From Candidatus Pelagisphaera phototrophica (GTDB lineage Bacteria > Verrucomicrobiota > Verrucomicrobiia > Opitutales > Opitutaceae), in the NCBI RefSeq assembly GCF_014529625.1, contig NZ_CP076039.1, positions 1,240,001-1,304,000 of the forward strand: a DNA stretch of 64,000 bases. Reading direction: 5' to 3'. Made by a program: the position numbers and the translations under genes. Below are positions 51,506 through 60,333 of the stretch, piece after piece; positions within the stretch are counted from its first letter, which is position 1, and every line of letters begins with the position of its first letter. The notes under the pieces were generated by a model that was given only the letters and a program-made list of their open reading frames with translations, had not been told where the DNA came from and did no database searches.

Positions 51506-52885
51506 ATGCCTACTCTTTTCAATCTCTTTAGGTGGATTATAGCTGCCGCAGTAATCGCTGCTATTCTGCCCTACTGCGTTCGAGCTCAGTCTGCTTTATC
51601 CGAAGCGGGAGTGGGGAATGACTCTAGTTTTCTGATCGAACTCGAGGCTTACGCGAAGTATGGAGGCGATATCGATGTGATCGACGGAATGACCGGAAGG
51701 GAATATCATCGCGCGAATGACGTGGTGAAGACTGTCAACACGAACTTTCCCAAAATCATGGGGGGTCTGCATACCATGCTCCTTGTCCTCGAGCTGAAGC
51801 ACATGGAACACCAAATGACGATTGGGATAGAGCACACAAAGCGGCTTGGCGAATTGGCGGCGGCTTTTGGGATAAAGAACTTTAAGGTCGAGGACGAGTC
51901 CTGGTTTTTGAAAGAGCGAAGGATCCTTGCTCGACTTCGGGAAAAGCCGTTTTTTCAAATCAAGGAACTGGTCGTATGGCATGAGGAAGAGTTAAGCGAG
52001 ATCGCCTTAAGAGGAAATGAGCGTGGGAAAAACATTCGATTCAGCCCCGATACCCTGAGCTGGGAACGTCGTGTATTGACCGAATGGGAAGTGAATGTCC
52101 GCACGCGCAATCGATTCAGGCGGATCAACAAATGGCAGGGTTTAAACCTGGATACGAATCATGGATTTCATATCAGCGAGGGGCTCCCGACCAATATTAG
52201 CCCGTCGAGTTTTAAGGAAGTCAAAGTATGCTATCCGATTATTGTTTCAAGTGAAAGGGACACGCAGGAACAGAATGACCTCTTGCAGCAGCAAATCGTG
52301 AAAAATCTCAGCTACCTGTACGATCCCTTTTCTTGGGCCGCCAAGCGTACGACGCGGTTTAGGGGAAGAATTCCAGGTACATTGCATAAGCACCTGCAAG
52401 ATCGCAGCTATCGGGTTAAGGATCGCGATTGGTTCGACCCGACGATTTGCAATTTCCTAAATGACGTGGTTGCACTGCAAATGTATGGGTTGAAGGAGAT
52501 ATACGATTTTTATGTGGTGCAACGGTTTGAGTCAGGCCGAAATCTTCTAGGGGAGGAAATGGACCCGTTGAACTGGCATCCGGGTGAGGAACGCGAAACG
52601 CACCAGGCGAGAAAGAACCCAAAAGTTCGGCTTAATTTCAATAGCCCTACGGGTGCTCGTTTTGCCATGTTAGATGCGTACTTACGGTATGGGGACGAAT
52701 TTTTAGAAATTCTCCGGATTCAGTTGACGGGACTAAAAGAGAAGGCCGTTGGGCGTGACATAGTAGAGCAAGTAATCAGTGCAGTGAGTGGGGTTCCTGC
52801 GGAGTCCTACATTAAAGCTGCCCTCAAGGCTCAGTCGGAAGGTATAATGGAATACCATAAAAAGCATTATCCCGAATCTTACTGA
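51506..52885 (+). CDS. Exported protein of unknown function
   Basis: 459 residues from ATG 51506 (MPTLFNLFRWIIAAAVIAAI), which gives a signal peptide ending near YCVRAQS; the frame extends further upstream without coding character. I recognise no family. The mature protein is charged and helical: LIELEAYAKYGGDIDVIDGM near the start, a middle rich in charged helices (KEVKVCYPIIVSSERDTQEQ, FSWAAKRTTRFRGRIPGTLH), and NSPTGARFAMLDAYLRYGDE near the end. The phrase A-Y-x-K/R-Y-G-x-x appears at both ends (EAYAKYGGD, DAYLRYGDE), suggesting an internal duplication. No cysteine or membrane pattern gives a clue. Monocistronic, between a relic and a convergent DUF1080 gene. Confidence 0.6.
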   Translation: MPTLFNLFRWIIAAAVIAAILPYCVRAQSALSEAGVGNDSSFLIELEAYAKYGGDIDVIDGMTGREYHRANDVVKTVNTNFPKIMGGLHTMLLVLELKHMEHQMTIGIEHTKRLGELAAAFGIKNFKVEDESWFLKERRILARLREKPFFQIKELVVWHEEELSEIALRGNERGKNIRFSPDTLSWERRVLTEWEVNVRTRNRFRRINKWQGLNLDTNHGFHISEGLPTNISPSSFKEVKVCYPIIVSSERDTQEQNDLLQQQIVKNLSYLYDPFSWAAKRTTRFRGRIPGTLHKHLQDRSYRVKDRDWFDPTICNFLNDVVALQMYGLKEIYDFYVVQRFESGRNLLGEEMDPLNWHPGEERETHQARKNPKVRLNFNSPTGARFAMLDAYLRYGDEFLEILRIQLTGLKEKAVGRDIVEQVISAVSGVPAESYIKAALKAQSEGIMEYHKKHYPESY

Positions 52886-53016
52886 GGATTCAATAACCTC
52901 ATACGCCAAGCGAGTCGCTGCAATGGCGTAGTGCCCTGATCGGCCAAGGGCAGCAGGAAGGCTGACGCCTAGCGGACTGGTTGATGGGTACAGAGTCTTA
53001 GGACGCCGCACTTTTA

Positions 53017-53679
53017 CTACAGCTCTTTGATCATGATATTGCGCCAGCGGACTTCAAAGGGTCCAGTGCCGGCCTTTATGCCGTGAACCTGCAGACCAAT
53101 TGAGCCTGAGGGGTACTCGCGGTAAATGCCGCCGGGAAGTTTTAGCTTGGTGACCTGTTTCCCGTTGATGAAAGTAGTGATGGTGTCGCCTTTGGCAATG
53201 ATGTGGAATTCATTCCAATCATTGTTCTTCACGTGATTGTGGCTCGCTCCATCGCCCGGTTCTTTCGAGATCCAGCCGGTATTGAGGCCTTCACCGTAGA
53301 TAAAGCCTGATTGCCCGGGACTGGTCTCGATTTCAACCTGTGGACCGAAGTAACGGCGACTGCCCCATTCGCGATTATGCGAGCGAATCTGGACTCCAGA
53401 GTTCAATCCCTCGTCCACCTTAACTTGGAACTTTAATTCGAAGTCACCGAAGTGCTTGTAGGAAGTGAGAAAGGTGTTCGGGCTGCCTTCGGCGGTTCTT
53501 CCTAGGATGGCCCCGTCTTCCACGTAATAGTTGGCGTAGCCTTGAGCGACGCCCCAGCCAGACAGAGTTTTGCCGTTGAAGAGCGGCTTCCAGCCATGGT
53601 CCCCATGGGAATCGGCGAGGAGCGACGGGGCCGCGGCACATAAAGACAGAAGAATCAGGCGACTTAAAGTTGTTTTCAT
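53017..53679 (-). CDS. DUF1080 family secreted protein (3-keto-disaccharide hydrolase-like)
   Basis: 220 residues with a signal peptide (TLSRLILLSLCAAAPSLLAD). DUF1080 domain: WKPLFNGKTLSGWGVAQGYA, ILGRTAEGSPNTFLTSYKHF, GDFELKFQVKVDEGLNSGVQ, EFHIIAKGDTITTFINGKQV and the end GSIGLQVHGIKAGTGPFEVR with WRNIMIKEL. All family blocks are complete. Known: this concanavalin-like fold is abundant in Planctomycetota and Verrucomicrobiota; some members cleave 3-keto-disaccharides. It acts in the periplasm or outside. It has no same-strand partner. The 130 bp to the preceding gene are non-coding. Confidence 0.9.
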   Translation of the reverse strand: MKTTLSRLILLSLCAAAPSLLADSHGDHGWKPLFNGKTLSGWGVAQGYANYYVEDGAILGRTAEGSPNTFLTSYKHFGDFELKFQVKVDEGLNSGVQIRSHNREWGSRRYFGPQVEIETSPGQSGFIYGEGLNTGWISKEPGDGASHNHVKNNDWNEFHIIAKGDTITTFINGKQVTKLKLPGGIYREYPSGSIGLQVHGIKAGTGPFEVRWRNIMIKEL

Positions 53680-54195
53680 AAAGCGTAAAAGGTTAAGGAT
53701 TCAATTGAATGGGTTAAGCTAGGCGATCAAAGTGGTAGGTGAGTGGAATCTTGGCAAGCGGGTAACCGTTCAAATTTTCAAGAAATGTTTCAGTCTAATG
53801 TAGAAAGGATAGTGAGACAAATCGTGAGCCCTAGCCTTGTTAACGAAAAAAAGTTTCATTCCAACCGCAAGGTACTTTCTTAGTTTTGCGTCTGTTAATT
53901 CTCGCGTGTTTGTGGGGCTGTTTTGTCTTGAAGTGTACCAACAGGAATAGTGACTCGAAAGAAGCTCCTCTTTCCAATTTTACGTTCAAGTTAGCTCCCT
54001 TAAAATCTTCGAGTTCGTTTGATATACTTAATCTGAGCCCGGTTCTTCCACAGTCGCGATTGGAGCCTGCGTTTCCCTAAGTGAACGATTAGAAAGCCGT
54101 GAGGGTAATGGAGGAATTTGCCTTATCCTGCTCGGTTTGCACAAGGATAGATTCGATCTTGTCTTGCGGACCAAGGCAGTCAGACTTTGTTAACG
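53680..54195. other. Intergenic with a possible small lipoprotein ORF
   Basis: About 510 bp. A TTG-initiated + strand ORF at 53886-54079 (64 codons) reads MRLLILACLWGCFVLKCTNR and then a polar stretch; it resembles a lipoprotein signal peptide but lacks a proper lipobox and ribosome site. I would not call it a gene with confidence. The rest, including 54080-54195, shows nothing clear. Confidence 0.3.
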
Positions 54196-54444
54196 ATGAT
54201 GATCCTTCCAGTTCTGGCTTTTCTCGACATATTCTTCAGCAGTTTTTTTTCGCTGATCGTAAACGTGTTCTACGCCTGCCTGACGATTTTGCTCGCAGTT
54301 GGTATACTATGGCTGGTGGATGGGCATGTATTTAAGGAAATCGACTTTCTCAAGGAGATTCAAAAGGGCAATATTGCCGCCGCGATATTTGCGGGATTCT
54401 TCCTCCTTTCCGTTTGTCTGCTCCTGAGCTTCACAATGCGTTGA
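54196..54444 (+). CDS. DUF350 family small membrane protein
   Basis: 82 residues from ATG 54196 (a TTG three codons earlier is possible). Two to three hydrophobic helices (LVLAFLDIFFSSFFSLIVN and FYACLTILLAVGILWLVDG), then VFKEIDFLKEIQKGNIAAAI followed by a last helix FAGFFLLSVCLLLSFTM. The K-G-N-x-A-A-A-I motif after an amphipathic loop is the DUF350 signature. Function unknown; the family is often near stress or envelope genes. The next gene starts 3 bp after its stop, so it is cotranscribed with the lytic transglycosylase. Confidence 0.75.
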   Translation: MMILPVLAFLDIFFSSFFSLIVNVFYACLTILLAVGILWLVDGHVFKEIDFLKEIQKGNIAAAIFAGFFLLSVCLLLSFTMR

Positions 54445-54447
54445 GCT

Positions 54448-55080
54448 ATGGGTCTAAGGAATTATGCCCTCGGTTTTTCTAGCCTAGTTTTTCTGATATC
54501 CCTATTGCAAGCAGCGGAGCAAAGTTTGGTAAGTGACGACGAACAGGGAGAGGGAGCGCAAGATCTCCAATTTTCGAGAGACCTCACAGGCCGGCACGAC
54601 GAAATCTTCCGAAAGTATACCCGTACATACTTCGGAAGAATGCCCTGGAAATGGTTTAAGGCACAGAGTATCCAGGAGAGCAATTTGCAGCCTCACGCCA
54701 AAAGTGCGGCAGGTGCGATGGGATTGATGCAGTTGATGCCGGCAACATTTCAGGAGATTCGAAAGGAAGTGGGGTTGCCGAATGCTCCTTATGATGCGAA
54801 GTCCAACATTCATGCGGGCATTTGGTATAATATGAAGTGTTACAATGTATGGACCGAAAGCCGGAGCAGCGGGGAGATTCTGAAACTGATGTTCGCTTCT
54901 TACAATGCCGGACCGGGGAGTATTATCCGCGCCCAGAAAGTGGTACGGAGTGGTGGCCTTTGCGATGGAAAGTACTGGGACTGTATTCAGCGCGGCCTTC
55001 CTCAGGTAACGGGTAATCACTCGAAGGAAACGATTGAATACGTTGCGAATGTGGAACGCTACTACAAAATCTTGCGATAG
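54448..55080 (+). CDS. Lytic transglycosylase (SLT domain)
   Basis: 210 residues with a signal peptide (GLRNYALGFSSLVFLISLLQ). The SLT/lysozyme-like domain has the catalytic glutamate in KAQSIQESNLQPHAKSAAGA (about residue 76), followed by MGLMQLMPATFQEIRK, HAGIWYNMKCYNVW and FASYNAGPGSII, all typical. It cleaves peptidoglycan in the periplasm, releasing 1,6-anhydro-muropeptides. Cotranscribed with the DUF350 gene (3 bp gap). Two extra cysteines (GGLCDGKYWDCIQRG) near the end may form a disulfide. Small and without LysM domains. Confidence 0.9.
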   Translation: MGLRNYALGFSSLVFLISLLQAAEQSLVSDDEQGEGAQDLQFSRDLTGRHDEIFRKYTRTYFGRMPWKWFKAQSIQESNLQPHAKSAAGAMGLMQLMPATFQEIRKEVGLPNAPYDAKSNIHAGIWYNMKCYNVWTESRSSGEILKLMFASYNAGPGSIIRAQKVVRSGGLCDGKYWDCIQRGLPQVTGNHSKETIEYVANVERYYKILR

Positions 55081-55528
55081 TAGGGTGTGGAACTGGACCT
55101 CAGAGGCTGAATACGTTCGGTATTGGCCCGCTGGGGCGCTAGCGATCTTCGAACGGGGTTGCCTGTAGCCTAGAGCGTTTTCCAATTAGTGGTTCATTTC
55201 CCTGTGTGGGTTTGGGTGAGGAAGCTCTGGCATTAGAGGGAGGGCTCGACGGTTCGGTAAGCCGCTTACCGGAACGCTGGACCGTCGTGTCCTCGGGTTG
55301 CGACCTGCGGAAGGAAGAATACTTGAGACTTTTTAATTGAGAAAAGACTGTCACCAGTAATCCGTGACATCCAGAGCTTTCGGAAGGTCTACCCATTCTC
55401 TAAGAAAATTTCGCATGAATCGAAAGGTAGGGCTAACTGTCCTTGGTCATCAGCATTGGCTAGTCCTGGTTTGGCTACCTGAGGACAAGCAGAGCAATCT
55501 CCTATTTTTATACTTATTGGACACTCGC
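55081..55528. other. Intergenic with a nested hairpin
   Basis: About 450 bp between convergent genes. The only strong structure is at 55247-55287 (listed separately). No coding or tRNA character. Confidence 0.35.
55247..55287. other. Nested stem-loop (possible RNA structure)
   Basis: Outer arms CGACGGT (55247-55253) and ACCGTCG (55281-55287) pair perfectly; inside them CGGTAAG (55255-55261) and CTTACCG (55265-55271) form a second perfect stem with a 3-base loop. The total is 14 paired bases in 41 nt without a T-tract. It may be a small structured RNA, a palindromic protein-binding site or a degraded element. It lies between convergent genes. Confidence 0.4.
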
Positions 55529-57259
55529 CTAGACCTGCCTATTGTAGAGACGTCGGTAAAGTGGGCTTTTGACAATGAGGTCATCGTGAGAACCTGAATC
55601 AACGATTTGGCCGTTTTCGAAAACGAGTATTTGTTGGGCAGAGTCGATCGTACTGAATCGGTGTGCGATTATGATGACCGTTTTCCCTACTATTAACTTG
55701 CGGAGTGCTTGCTGAACTTTCTCCTCGCTTTCTGTATCCAGAGCTGAGGTCGCCTCATCCAATATCAAGATCGGGGCCGCGCGCAGAAAAGCGCGGGCTA
55801 TGGCAATACGCTGGCGCTGTCCGCCTGAAAGCCGAGCTCCTCGTTCTCCGACGATTTCGTTATACCCTTTATCCATCGATCGAATGAACTCATCGGCGAA
55901 GGCATCTTCAGCGGCAGCCATGACCTCGTCATTGCTGGCATCCTGACGCCCCAAACGAATATTCTCCATTACGGTATCATCAAAGAGCACCGGTTCCTGG
56001 GAAACCAGAGCGATTTGCTGGCGAAGCTCTCTTAAGGGGACTGAGCGAAGATCTCTCCCATCGATCGAAATCGATCCGTTCGCCACGTCAAAAAAGCGAG
56101 GTAACAGATTTACGAAGGTGCTTTTCCCGGATCCACTTGGGCCGACTAGGGCACAGGTAGAACCGGCTGGGATCTGGGCGTTCACGCTACGCAGCGCGGG
56201 ATTGGAGTCGTAGGAAAAATCGACGTGTTCGAATCGGATTTCTCCATTGACCGATTTGAGGGGAGCTGCACCAGAATTGTCGACGACATCGATCGGCTCA
56301 TTCAATATTTCCTCAACCCGACTCAAGGCAGCTGCCCCCTTGGAAAGCTCGGCCGCAAACATCCCCAGATTTTTGATCGCTGTATACAAAAAGTAGAGTC
56401 CGAGAAAAACGCCGGTGAACACCCCGCCGGCGACACCCTGAAAGTACCCGATTACGAAGGCGATAGACAGGCCGACTGACGAAATGGTTTCAATTACGGG
56501 AGGTAGTGAAAATCCATATTTGACGACCTTCATTTGTGCCTTGAACAGTTGTGCTGCCCGATCGCGAAAACGCGTAGACTCGCGTTCCTCAAGGTTGAAG
56601 GCACGGACTTCTCGAGCAGCGCTGAGATTTTGAGCAATATTCTGGGTTAAGCCGCCAAACTCTTCCTGTTGCTTTACCGCTTTTCGCGAGAGTTTCAGGG
56701 TAATGTGACGTATTGGGAAAATGACGATGGGCAGGGCTGCGAGGCAGAGGTATATCTCGAGCACCCCCTCGTCTTGAACGGCCTTGAGCGTGAGAAAGTA
56801 GGCAGCACCTATGATGGTCGCTGGCTGGGTGATGAATTTGCGGGCGACATAGTTCAGGGTGATCTGCAGCATCTGAGTGTCGCCTGTAATACGAGCGATT
56901 AAGTCACCCGTGGAATTCTTCTGAAAGTACGAGAATGACAGCAGCTGGAGTCGGTCGAAAACTCGAATGCGAAGGTCCCGGATAGCCGATAGGCCCGCTG
57001 ACTGGAGAAGGTAGGCCCCCAAGAAATTTGACCCTCCAATGATGAGGAAAAGGACCGGAAAGATTGAGGCGACGAGGATTATTTCGTTTAGCATCAATGC
57101 CCGGTCATCGCTGAAAATGCCCGTAAATAGCCTTTCGACCCCGTTCGTCAGACCGGCTCCAGTGAGGGCGCCCCCAATCGATCCAAAGATCGCCGAAAGC
57201 CATATTTTGCCCTGATATGGCCTAATAAGAGCGTAGAATGTTTTTAGGTCCTGCAGCAT
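55529..57259 (-). CDS. MsbA-like ABC exporter (lipid/LPS type)
   Basis: 576 residues, a half-size ABC exporter with six helices. N-domain features: LSAIFGSIGGALTGAGLTNG, LRIRVFDRLQLLSFSYFQKN with STGDLIARITGDTQ (the family coupling region). The nucleotide-binding domain has Walker [21 protein letters not shown] (about residue 373), Q-loop ALVSQEPVLFDDTVMENIRL, signature GARLSGGQRQRIAIARAFLR (about 475), Walker B PILILDEATSALDTESEE, and H-loop VIIIAHRFSTI. Likely flips lipid A-core or another lipid. It is divergent from the Kdo-kinase-like gene, supporting an LPS role, though ABCB-type drug exporters look alike. Confidence 0.85.
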   Translation of the reverse strand: MLQDLKTFYALIRPYQGKIWLSAIFGSIGGALTGAGLTNGVERLFTGIFSDDRALMLNEIILVASIFPVLFLIIGGSNFLGAYLLQSAGLSAIRDLRIRVFDRLQLLSFSYFQKNSTGDLIARITGDTQMLQITLNYVARKFITQPATIIGAAYFLTLKAVQDEGVLEIYLCLAALPIVIFPIRHITLKLSRKAVKQQEEFGGLTQNIAQNLSAAREVRAFNLEERESTRFRDRAAQLFKAQMKVVKYGFSLPPVIETISSVGLSIAFVIGYFQGVAGGVFTGVFLGLYFLYTAIKNLGMFAAELSKGAAALSRVEEILNEPIDVVDNSGAAPLKSVNGEIRFEHVDFSYDSNPALRSVNAQIPAGSTCALVGPSGSGKSTFVNLLPRFFDVANGSISIDGRDLRSVPLRELRQQIALVSQEPVLFDDTVMENIRLGRQDASNDEVMAAAEDAFADEFIRSMDKGYNEIVGERGARLSGGQRQRIAIARAFLRAAPILILDEATSALDTESEEKVQQALRKLIVGKTVIIIAHRFSTIDSAQQILVFENGQIVDSGSHDDLIVKSPLYRRLYNRQV

Positions 57260-57474
57260 GTGGGGTAGTAAGAATGAGGGTCAGCCGACTGAGTGCAATA
57301 GCGGAAGCCCCTCGGAAGAATTTCCGAAGCCAGGCTCTGATACACTTGCAATTTACCAAACGACCCACAACTTTCTCACCATCCCCGATCGTCTTATTTA
57401 ATTCGAGTCACCGCTTAAAGGGAGCACGGCCATTCCCCTCAAGACACTCCTCTCGGTCTTCGTCTTCCACCTAT

Positions 57475-58245
57475 ATGCCATTGAAAATGCAAATTGCCGA
57501 CTCTTACGACCAGCCTGTCTGGCAGAGTTGGCTTCAGGACCTGCCGGAGGCAGTTGCCCAATTTCCGGAGAAAAGTTTGCTTCAAGGTGGCCGTAACCAG
57601 CTCTTTCGGTGCCGTTTTGAGGGCGTTGATCTCGTTGTGAAGCGATTCCCAAACGATGGAGTTTGGAAAAAAATAGTCTATCGGATTTGGGATAGCAAAG
57701 CCAAACGTTCCTATTTGCACACACAGCGCCTCAATCAAGCGGGTCTGAGTAGCCCAACCCCGGTCGCCTGGCTCGAAGCATGGGAAGGTCAGTGGTTGAA
57801 CGAGAGCTTTTACGTCTGCCTGTTTGTTCCTTTCGAACACGAAGCTCGCAAACTCCATCAGCTCCACCTGCCTCAAAGGGAGGAAAAAGCCCGCCTGCTG
57901 GGGCATTCCCTCGCAAAGATGCATTGCGCGGAAATACTGCATCTGGATCTTACCCCCGGAAACCTTCTCTACACGCCTAGACAAAGCAGCGGCTGGGACA
58001 TCCAGATAGTAGATAACAATCGGATGCGTTTTGGCCCAGTGCCTCGTCGGGCTGCCATCACTTCTCTCGCTCAGGCCGATTTGCCTGACGACTTGCTGTC
58101 GCCAATGCTCTCTACCTATGCTGAATCCGTAAGGATTCCGGTTGGAGAATTGGAAAAGGCGTATCGCCGTCGCAGCCAAAGCTATGCCTTGAAGTGGCGG
58201 ATTAAAAACGCAACTCGACCATTAAGGAGAAAAATTGGCCTCTAA
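57475..58245 (+). CDS. Kdo/WaaP-like lipopolysaccharide kinase
   Basis: 256 residues from ATG 57475; the frame is open upstream but non-coding. A small protein-kinase-like fold of the LPS core kinase family (InaA/KdkA/WaaP). The N-lobe glycine/lysine region reads LQGGRNQLFRCRFEGVDLVV and KRFPNDG; catalytic loop LHLDLTPGNLLYTPRQ (about residue 155) with H-x-D-x-x-x-x-N; and the D-x-x-R Mg loop in IQIVDNNRMRFGPVPRR. Likely phosphorylates Kdo or heptose of the inner core at the cytoplasmic face. The 3' end overlaps the next gene's TTG start (58235) by 11 bp, so the two are coupled. Confidence 0.82.
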   Translation: MPLKMQIADSYDQPVWQSWLQDLPEAVAQFPEKSLLQGGRNQLFRCRFEGVDLVVKRFPNDGVWKKIVYRIWDSKAKRSYLHTQRLNQAGLSSPTPVAWLEAWEGQWLNESFYVCLFVPFEHEARKLHQLHLPQREEKARLLGHSLAKMHCAEILHLDLTPGNLLYTPRQSSGWDIQIVDNNRMRFGPVPRRAAITSLAQADLPDDLLSPMLSTYAESVRIPVGELEKAYRRRSQSYALKWRIKNATRPLRRKIGL

Positions 58246-59389
58246 ACATAAAGTAAATCAGGGCTCATGGGACGGCTTCAGTGAGCAACCTTATCCGGTC
58301 CGGAATCGGTACACGGTCTTCGAGCGAATCCGGTGTTGTCTGTGGTCTCACTTTAAGTCCGTGCTATTCACTATTGGGGCATTACCTGCAATCGTAGGTT
58401 TTCAGGGAGCACTCTCTTTGGGTTTCCGCCCCAGGAATTGGACATATCGCAGCAGAATTCCGCAAGAGTTCATGGGTATTGCGGTGGGGCTGGACTCATG
58501 CGATGGCCCTCGGGTCGCACACGAAATCGAAAAGCTTGGGGTGCAACAGATACTGCTTCGCTTTCCCATTTGGGAAATGGATCGATTGGAGGAGCATTGG
58601 GATTTTGTGGAATCCCTCCCTAACTGCGAATTTGTCCTGTGTCCCATGCAAGACCGTGAGCATATTCTCGATCATGATTTATGGCGGAAAAATTTGAATA
58701 CGGTTGTGCAACGTTTTTGGCCCAGAATTAAGAGCTATCAAATTGGCCAAGGAATCAATCGTTCTAAATGGGGCTTTTTCGGCTGTGATGAGTTTCTTGC
58801 CTTCGCCAGTGTTGCGGAAGAGCTCCGATCAAACTTTCACGGCATTCAGTTCGTCGGACCCTGTGTTTTGGATTTTGAGCCGGTTCCTTTCATCCGCTCG
58901 ATGCTGCACAGGTACGATATAAATTGGGATGTGGCGGGTTGTGCACTTTACGTTGACCGGCGAGGCTGTCCTCGAAATAGACAGCTCCTTATCTTTAATC
59001 TCACTCAGAAGATCTATCATTTTGTCGCCTGTGTGCTTTGCAGCAACAAGTCGAGTCGCCGTTTGTGGATAACGGAAGTTAACTGGCCCTTAGAGGATCA
59101 AGGTGTCTATTCCCCCACAGGAAGAAAGGAATGTGTTGATGAGGAGACTGCAGCAGGGTATTTAAATAGTTACTACGAAGATGCTTGGCAAAGCGAATTC
59201 GTCGAGCGAGTCTATTGGTGGCAACTGATTTCAAGAGGCTACGGCCTTATTGATGTTAACGATGACAACGAATTGCGCTATCGTCCTGCCTACTATCAAT
59301 TCCAGAAATTACTGACGAAAAATTTGACTGATTCAGATCAGTTGGAGGGAAATAAAATTGTAGGAAGTTCGGTTAGTTCGATGATGTAA
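58235..59389 (+). CDS. Glycosidase-like (TIM-barrel) protein, unidentified
   Basis: 384 residues from TTG 58235. After a short charged N-terminus comes one membrane helix (LFTIGALPAIVGFQGALSLG), then a TIM-barrel glycoside-hydrolase-like domain: GIAVGLDSCDGPRVAHEIEK, LCPMQDREHILDHDLWRKNL, YQIGQGINRSKWGFFGCDEF and RRLWITEVNWPLEDQGVYSP (about residue 277). The I-T-E at strand end and G-x-x-x-N-R-x-K-W-G resemble clan GH-A nucleophile and acid regions, but I cannot name the family. It overlaps the LPS kinase gene, so it probably acts on or near the LPS core, perhaps at the membrane. Inference, moderate. Confidence 0.6.
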   Translation: MASKHKVNQGSWDGFSEQPYPVRNRYTVFERIRCCLWSHFKSVLFTIGALPAIVGFQGALSLGFRPRNWTYRSRIPQEFMGIAVGLDSCDGPRVAHEIEKLGVQQILLRFPIWEMDRLEEHWDFVESLPNCEFVLCPMQDREHILDHDLWRKNLNTVVQRFWPRIKSYQIGQGINRSKWGFFGCDEFLAFASVAEELRSNFHGIQFVGPCVLDFEPVPFIRSMLHRYDINWDVAGCALYVDRRGCPRNRQLLIFNLTQKIYHFVACVLCSNKSSRRLWITEVNWPLEDQGVYSPTGRKECVDEETAAGYLNSYYEDAWQSEFVERVYWWQLISRGYGLIDVNDDNELRYRPAYYQFQKLLTKNLTDSDQLEGNKIVGSSVSSMM

Positions 59390-59773
59390 TCGATTTGGGG
59401 CAACTCAGATTCGCCATTTACCGCGACCGGGGTTGCCGAGGATGAGATTGGCTACCTTGTCGTGAAGGAACTGCTCCTTTTCCGAATCCCAGGATACGGG
59501 ACGCACATCTATTTGTACAGCGCCGGACCGGCACAGTGCGACCTAAGTTGGCCAGGCTTTCTCAACTGAGGCCGCACTTCCTTGCGATACAAAACCAAGG
59601 TAGTCGGCGGCGAATGGAGCGAGCAAAAGACGTTCTTTCTTGCTGAGGTCAAAAACTCACATCCGACGCTCTTTGATATCGCTCCAAGAGAATATCGGGC
59701 GGTTTGGGATAGCGGGAGGGATACACGTTCCCGCACGTAAATTCTGTATGGCAAATTGAAACCCGAAAAATGA
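59390..59773 (+). pseudogene. Decayed sialidase-like (BNR) C-terminal fragment
   Basis: In one + strand frame the sequence reads SLRYKTKVVGGEWSEQKTFF, VKNSHPTLFDIAPREYRAVW and DSGRDTRSRT, then TAA (59738-59740), ILYGKLKPEK and TGA at 59771-59773. The L-F-D-x-x-x-R-E-Y-R-A-V-W-D-S-G ... R-T-x-I-x-x-G-K-L end is typical of secreted sialidase-like/BNR proteins. An in-frame TGA at about 59567 also breaks it. Its final TGA overlaps the ATG of the aldolase relic (ATGA), so the two once formed an operon. Nearer 59400-59520 the minus strand also reads KEQFLHDKVANLILGNPGRG; whether that belongs to another relic is unclear. Confidence 0.55.
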
Positions 59774-60333
59774 CCTCCAGCGAATTGCGACAACGCCTGC
59801 TTGGCCGGGAACCGGTATTCGGTACGCTTATTGTGTCTTCGTCGCCCCAGTGGCTCGATGTTATTCGAGGCTGTGGTTTGGACTTTGTATTCATCGATGC
59901 GGAACACATCGCACTCGATTGATCGGAATTGAGTTGGATGTACTAGGCCTACGCGGCGATTGGCTTGCCGCCGAAGGTGCGAATCCCTGCTCCAGATCCA
60001 TTCGCTGGGACCATGGCGATCGACGGAGGCGCGGCGGGCGCTGTTGCTCCGTACATGGAGTCTGTAGACTACGTTCGGGCGCTTAGAGGAGCGGTGAAAA
60101 AGCTTCTTACTAAAGGACGGAAGCTCGATGGAATTCTGGCGGGCGAGGTGTTAGAGCCTGATCTCGAACGATTCATGAATAAGGACGCCAACGAGCGACT
60201 GTTGATTATCAATATCTATAGCGTTCCGGCGATAGAGGCGCTGGACGATATTCTCGATGTCGTCTTTAAGGCAAACATTCGAAATGCTAAATTGCTGATT
60301 GAGGCACTGGAAAGAAAGAAAGGTGAAGCCTGA
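59770..60333 (+). pseudogene. Decayed HpcH/HpaI-type aldolase
   Basis: ATG 59770 starts MTSSELRQRLLGREPVFGTL, then VIRGCGLDFVFIDAEHIALD, TGA (59920-59922), SELSWMY, TAG (59944-59946) and, in the same frame, AYAAIGLPPKVRIPAPDPFA with GTMAIDGGAAGAVAPYMES. The D-F-V-F-I-D-x-E-H and V-R-I-P signatures are those of the HpcH/HpaI (2,4-dihydroxyhept-2-enedioate aldolase) family. Later SVPAIEALDDILDVV goes directly into FKANIRNAKLLIEALE, the C-terminal end, so about 60 central residues with metal-binding and active-site parts are deleted. Two stops and a deletion make it a pseudogene. The 166 bp after it hold nothing. Confidence 0.8.

Noticed and set aside
53886-54079. Small lipoprotein gene
   Set aside because: TTG start, no ribosome site and no good lipobox; left as a remark in the intergenic entry.
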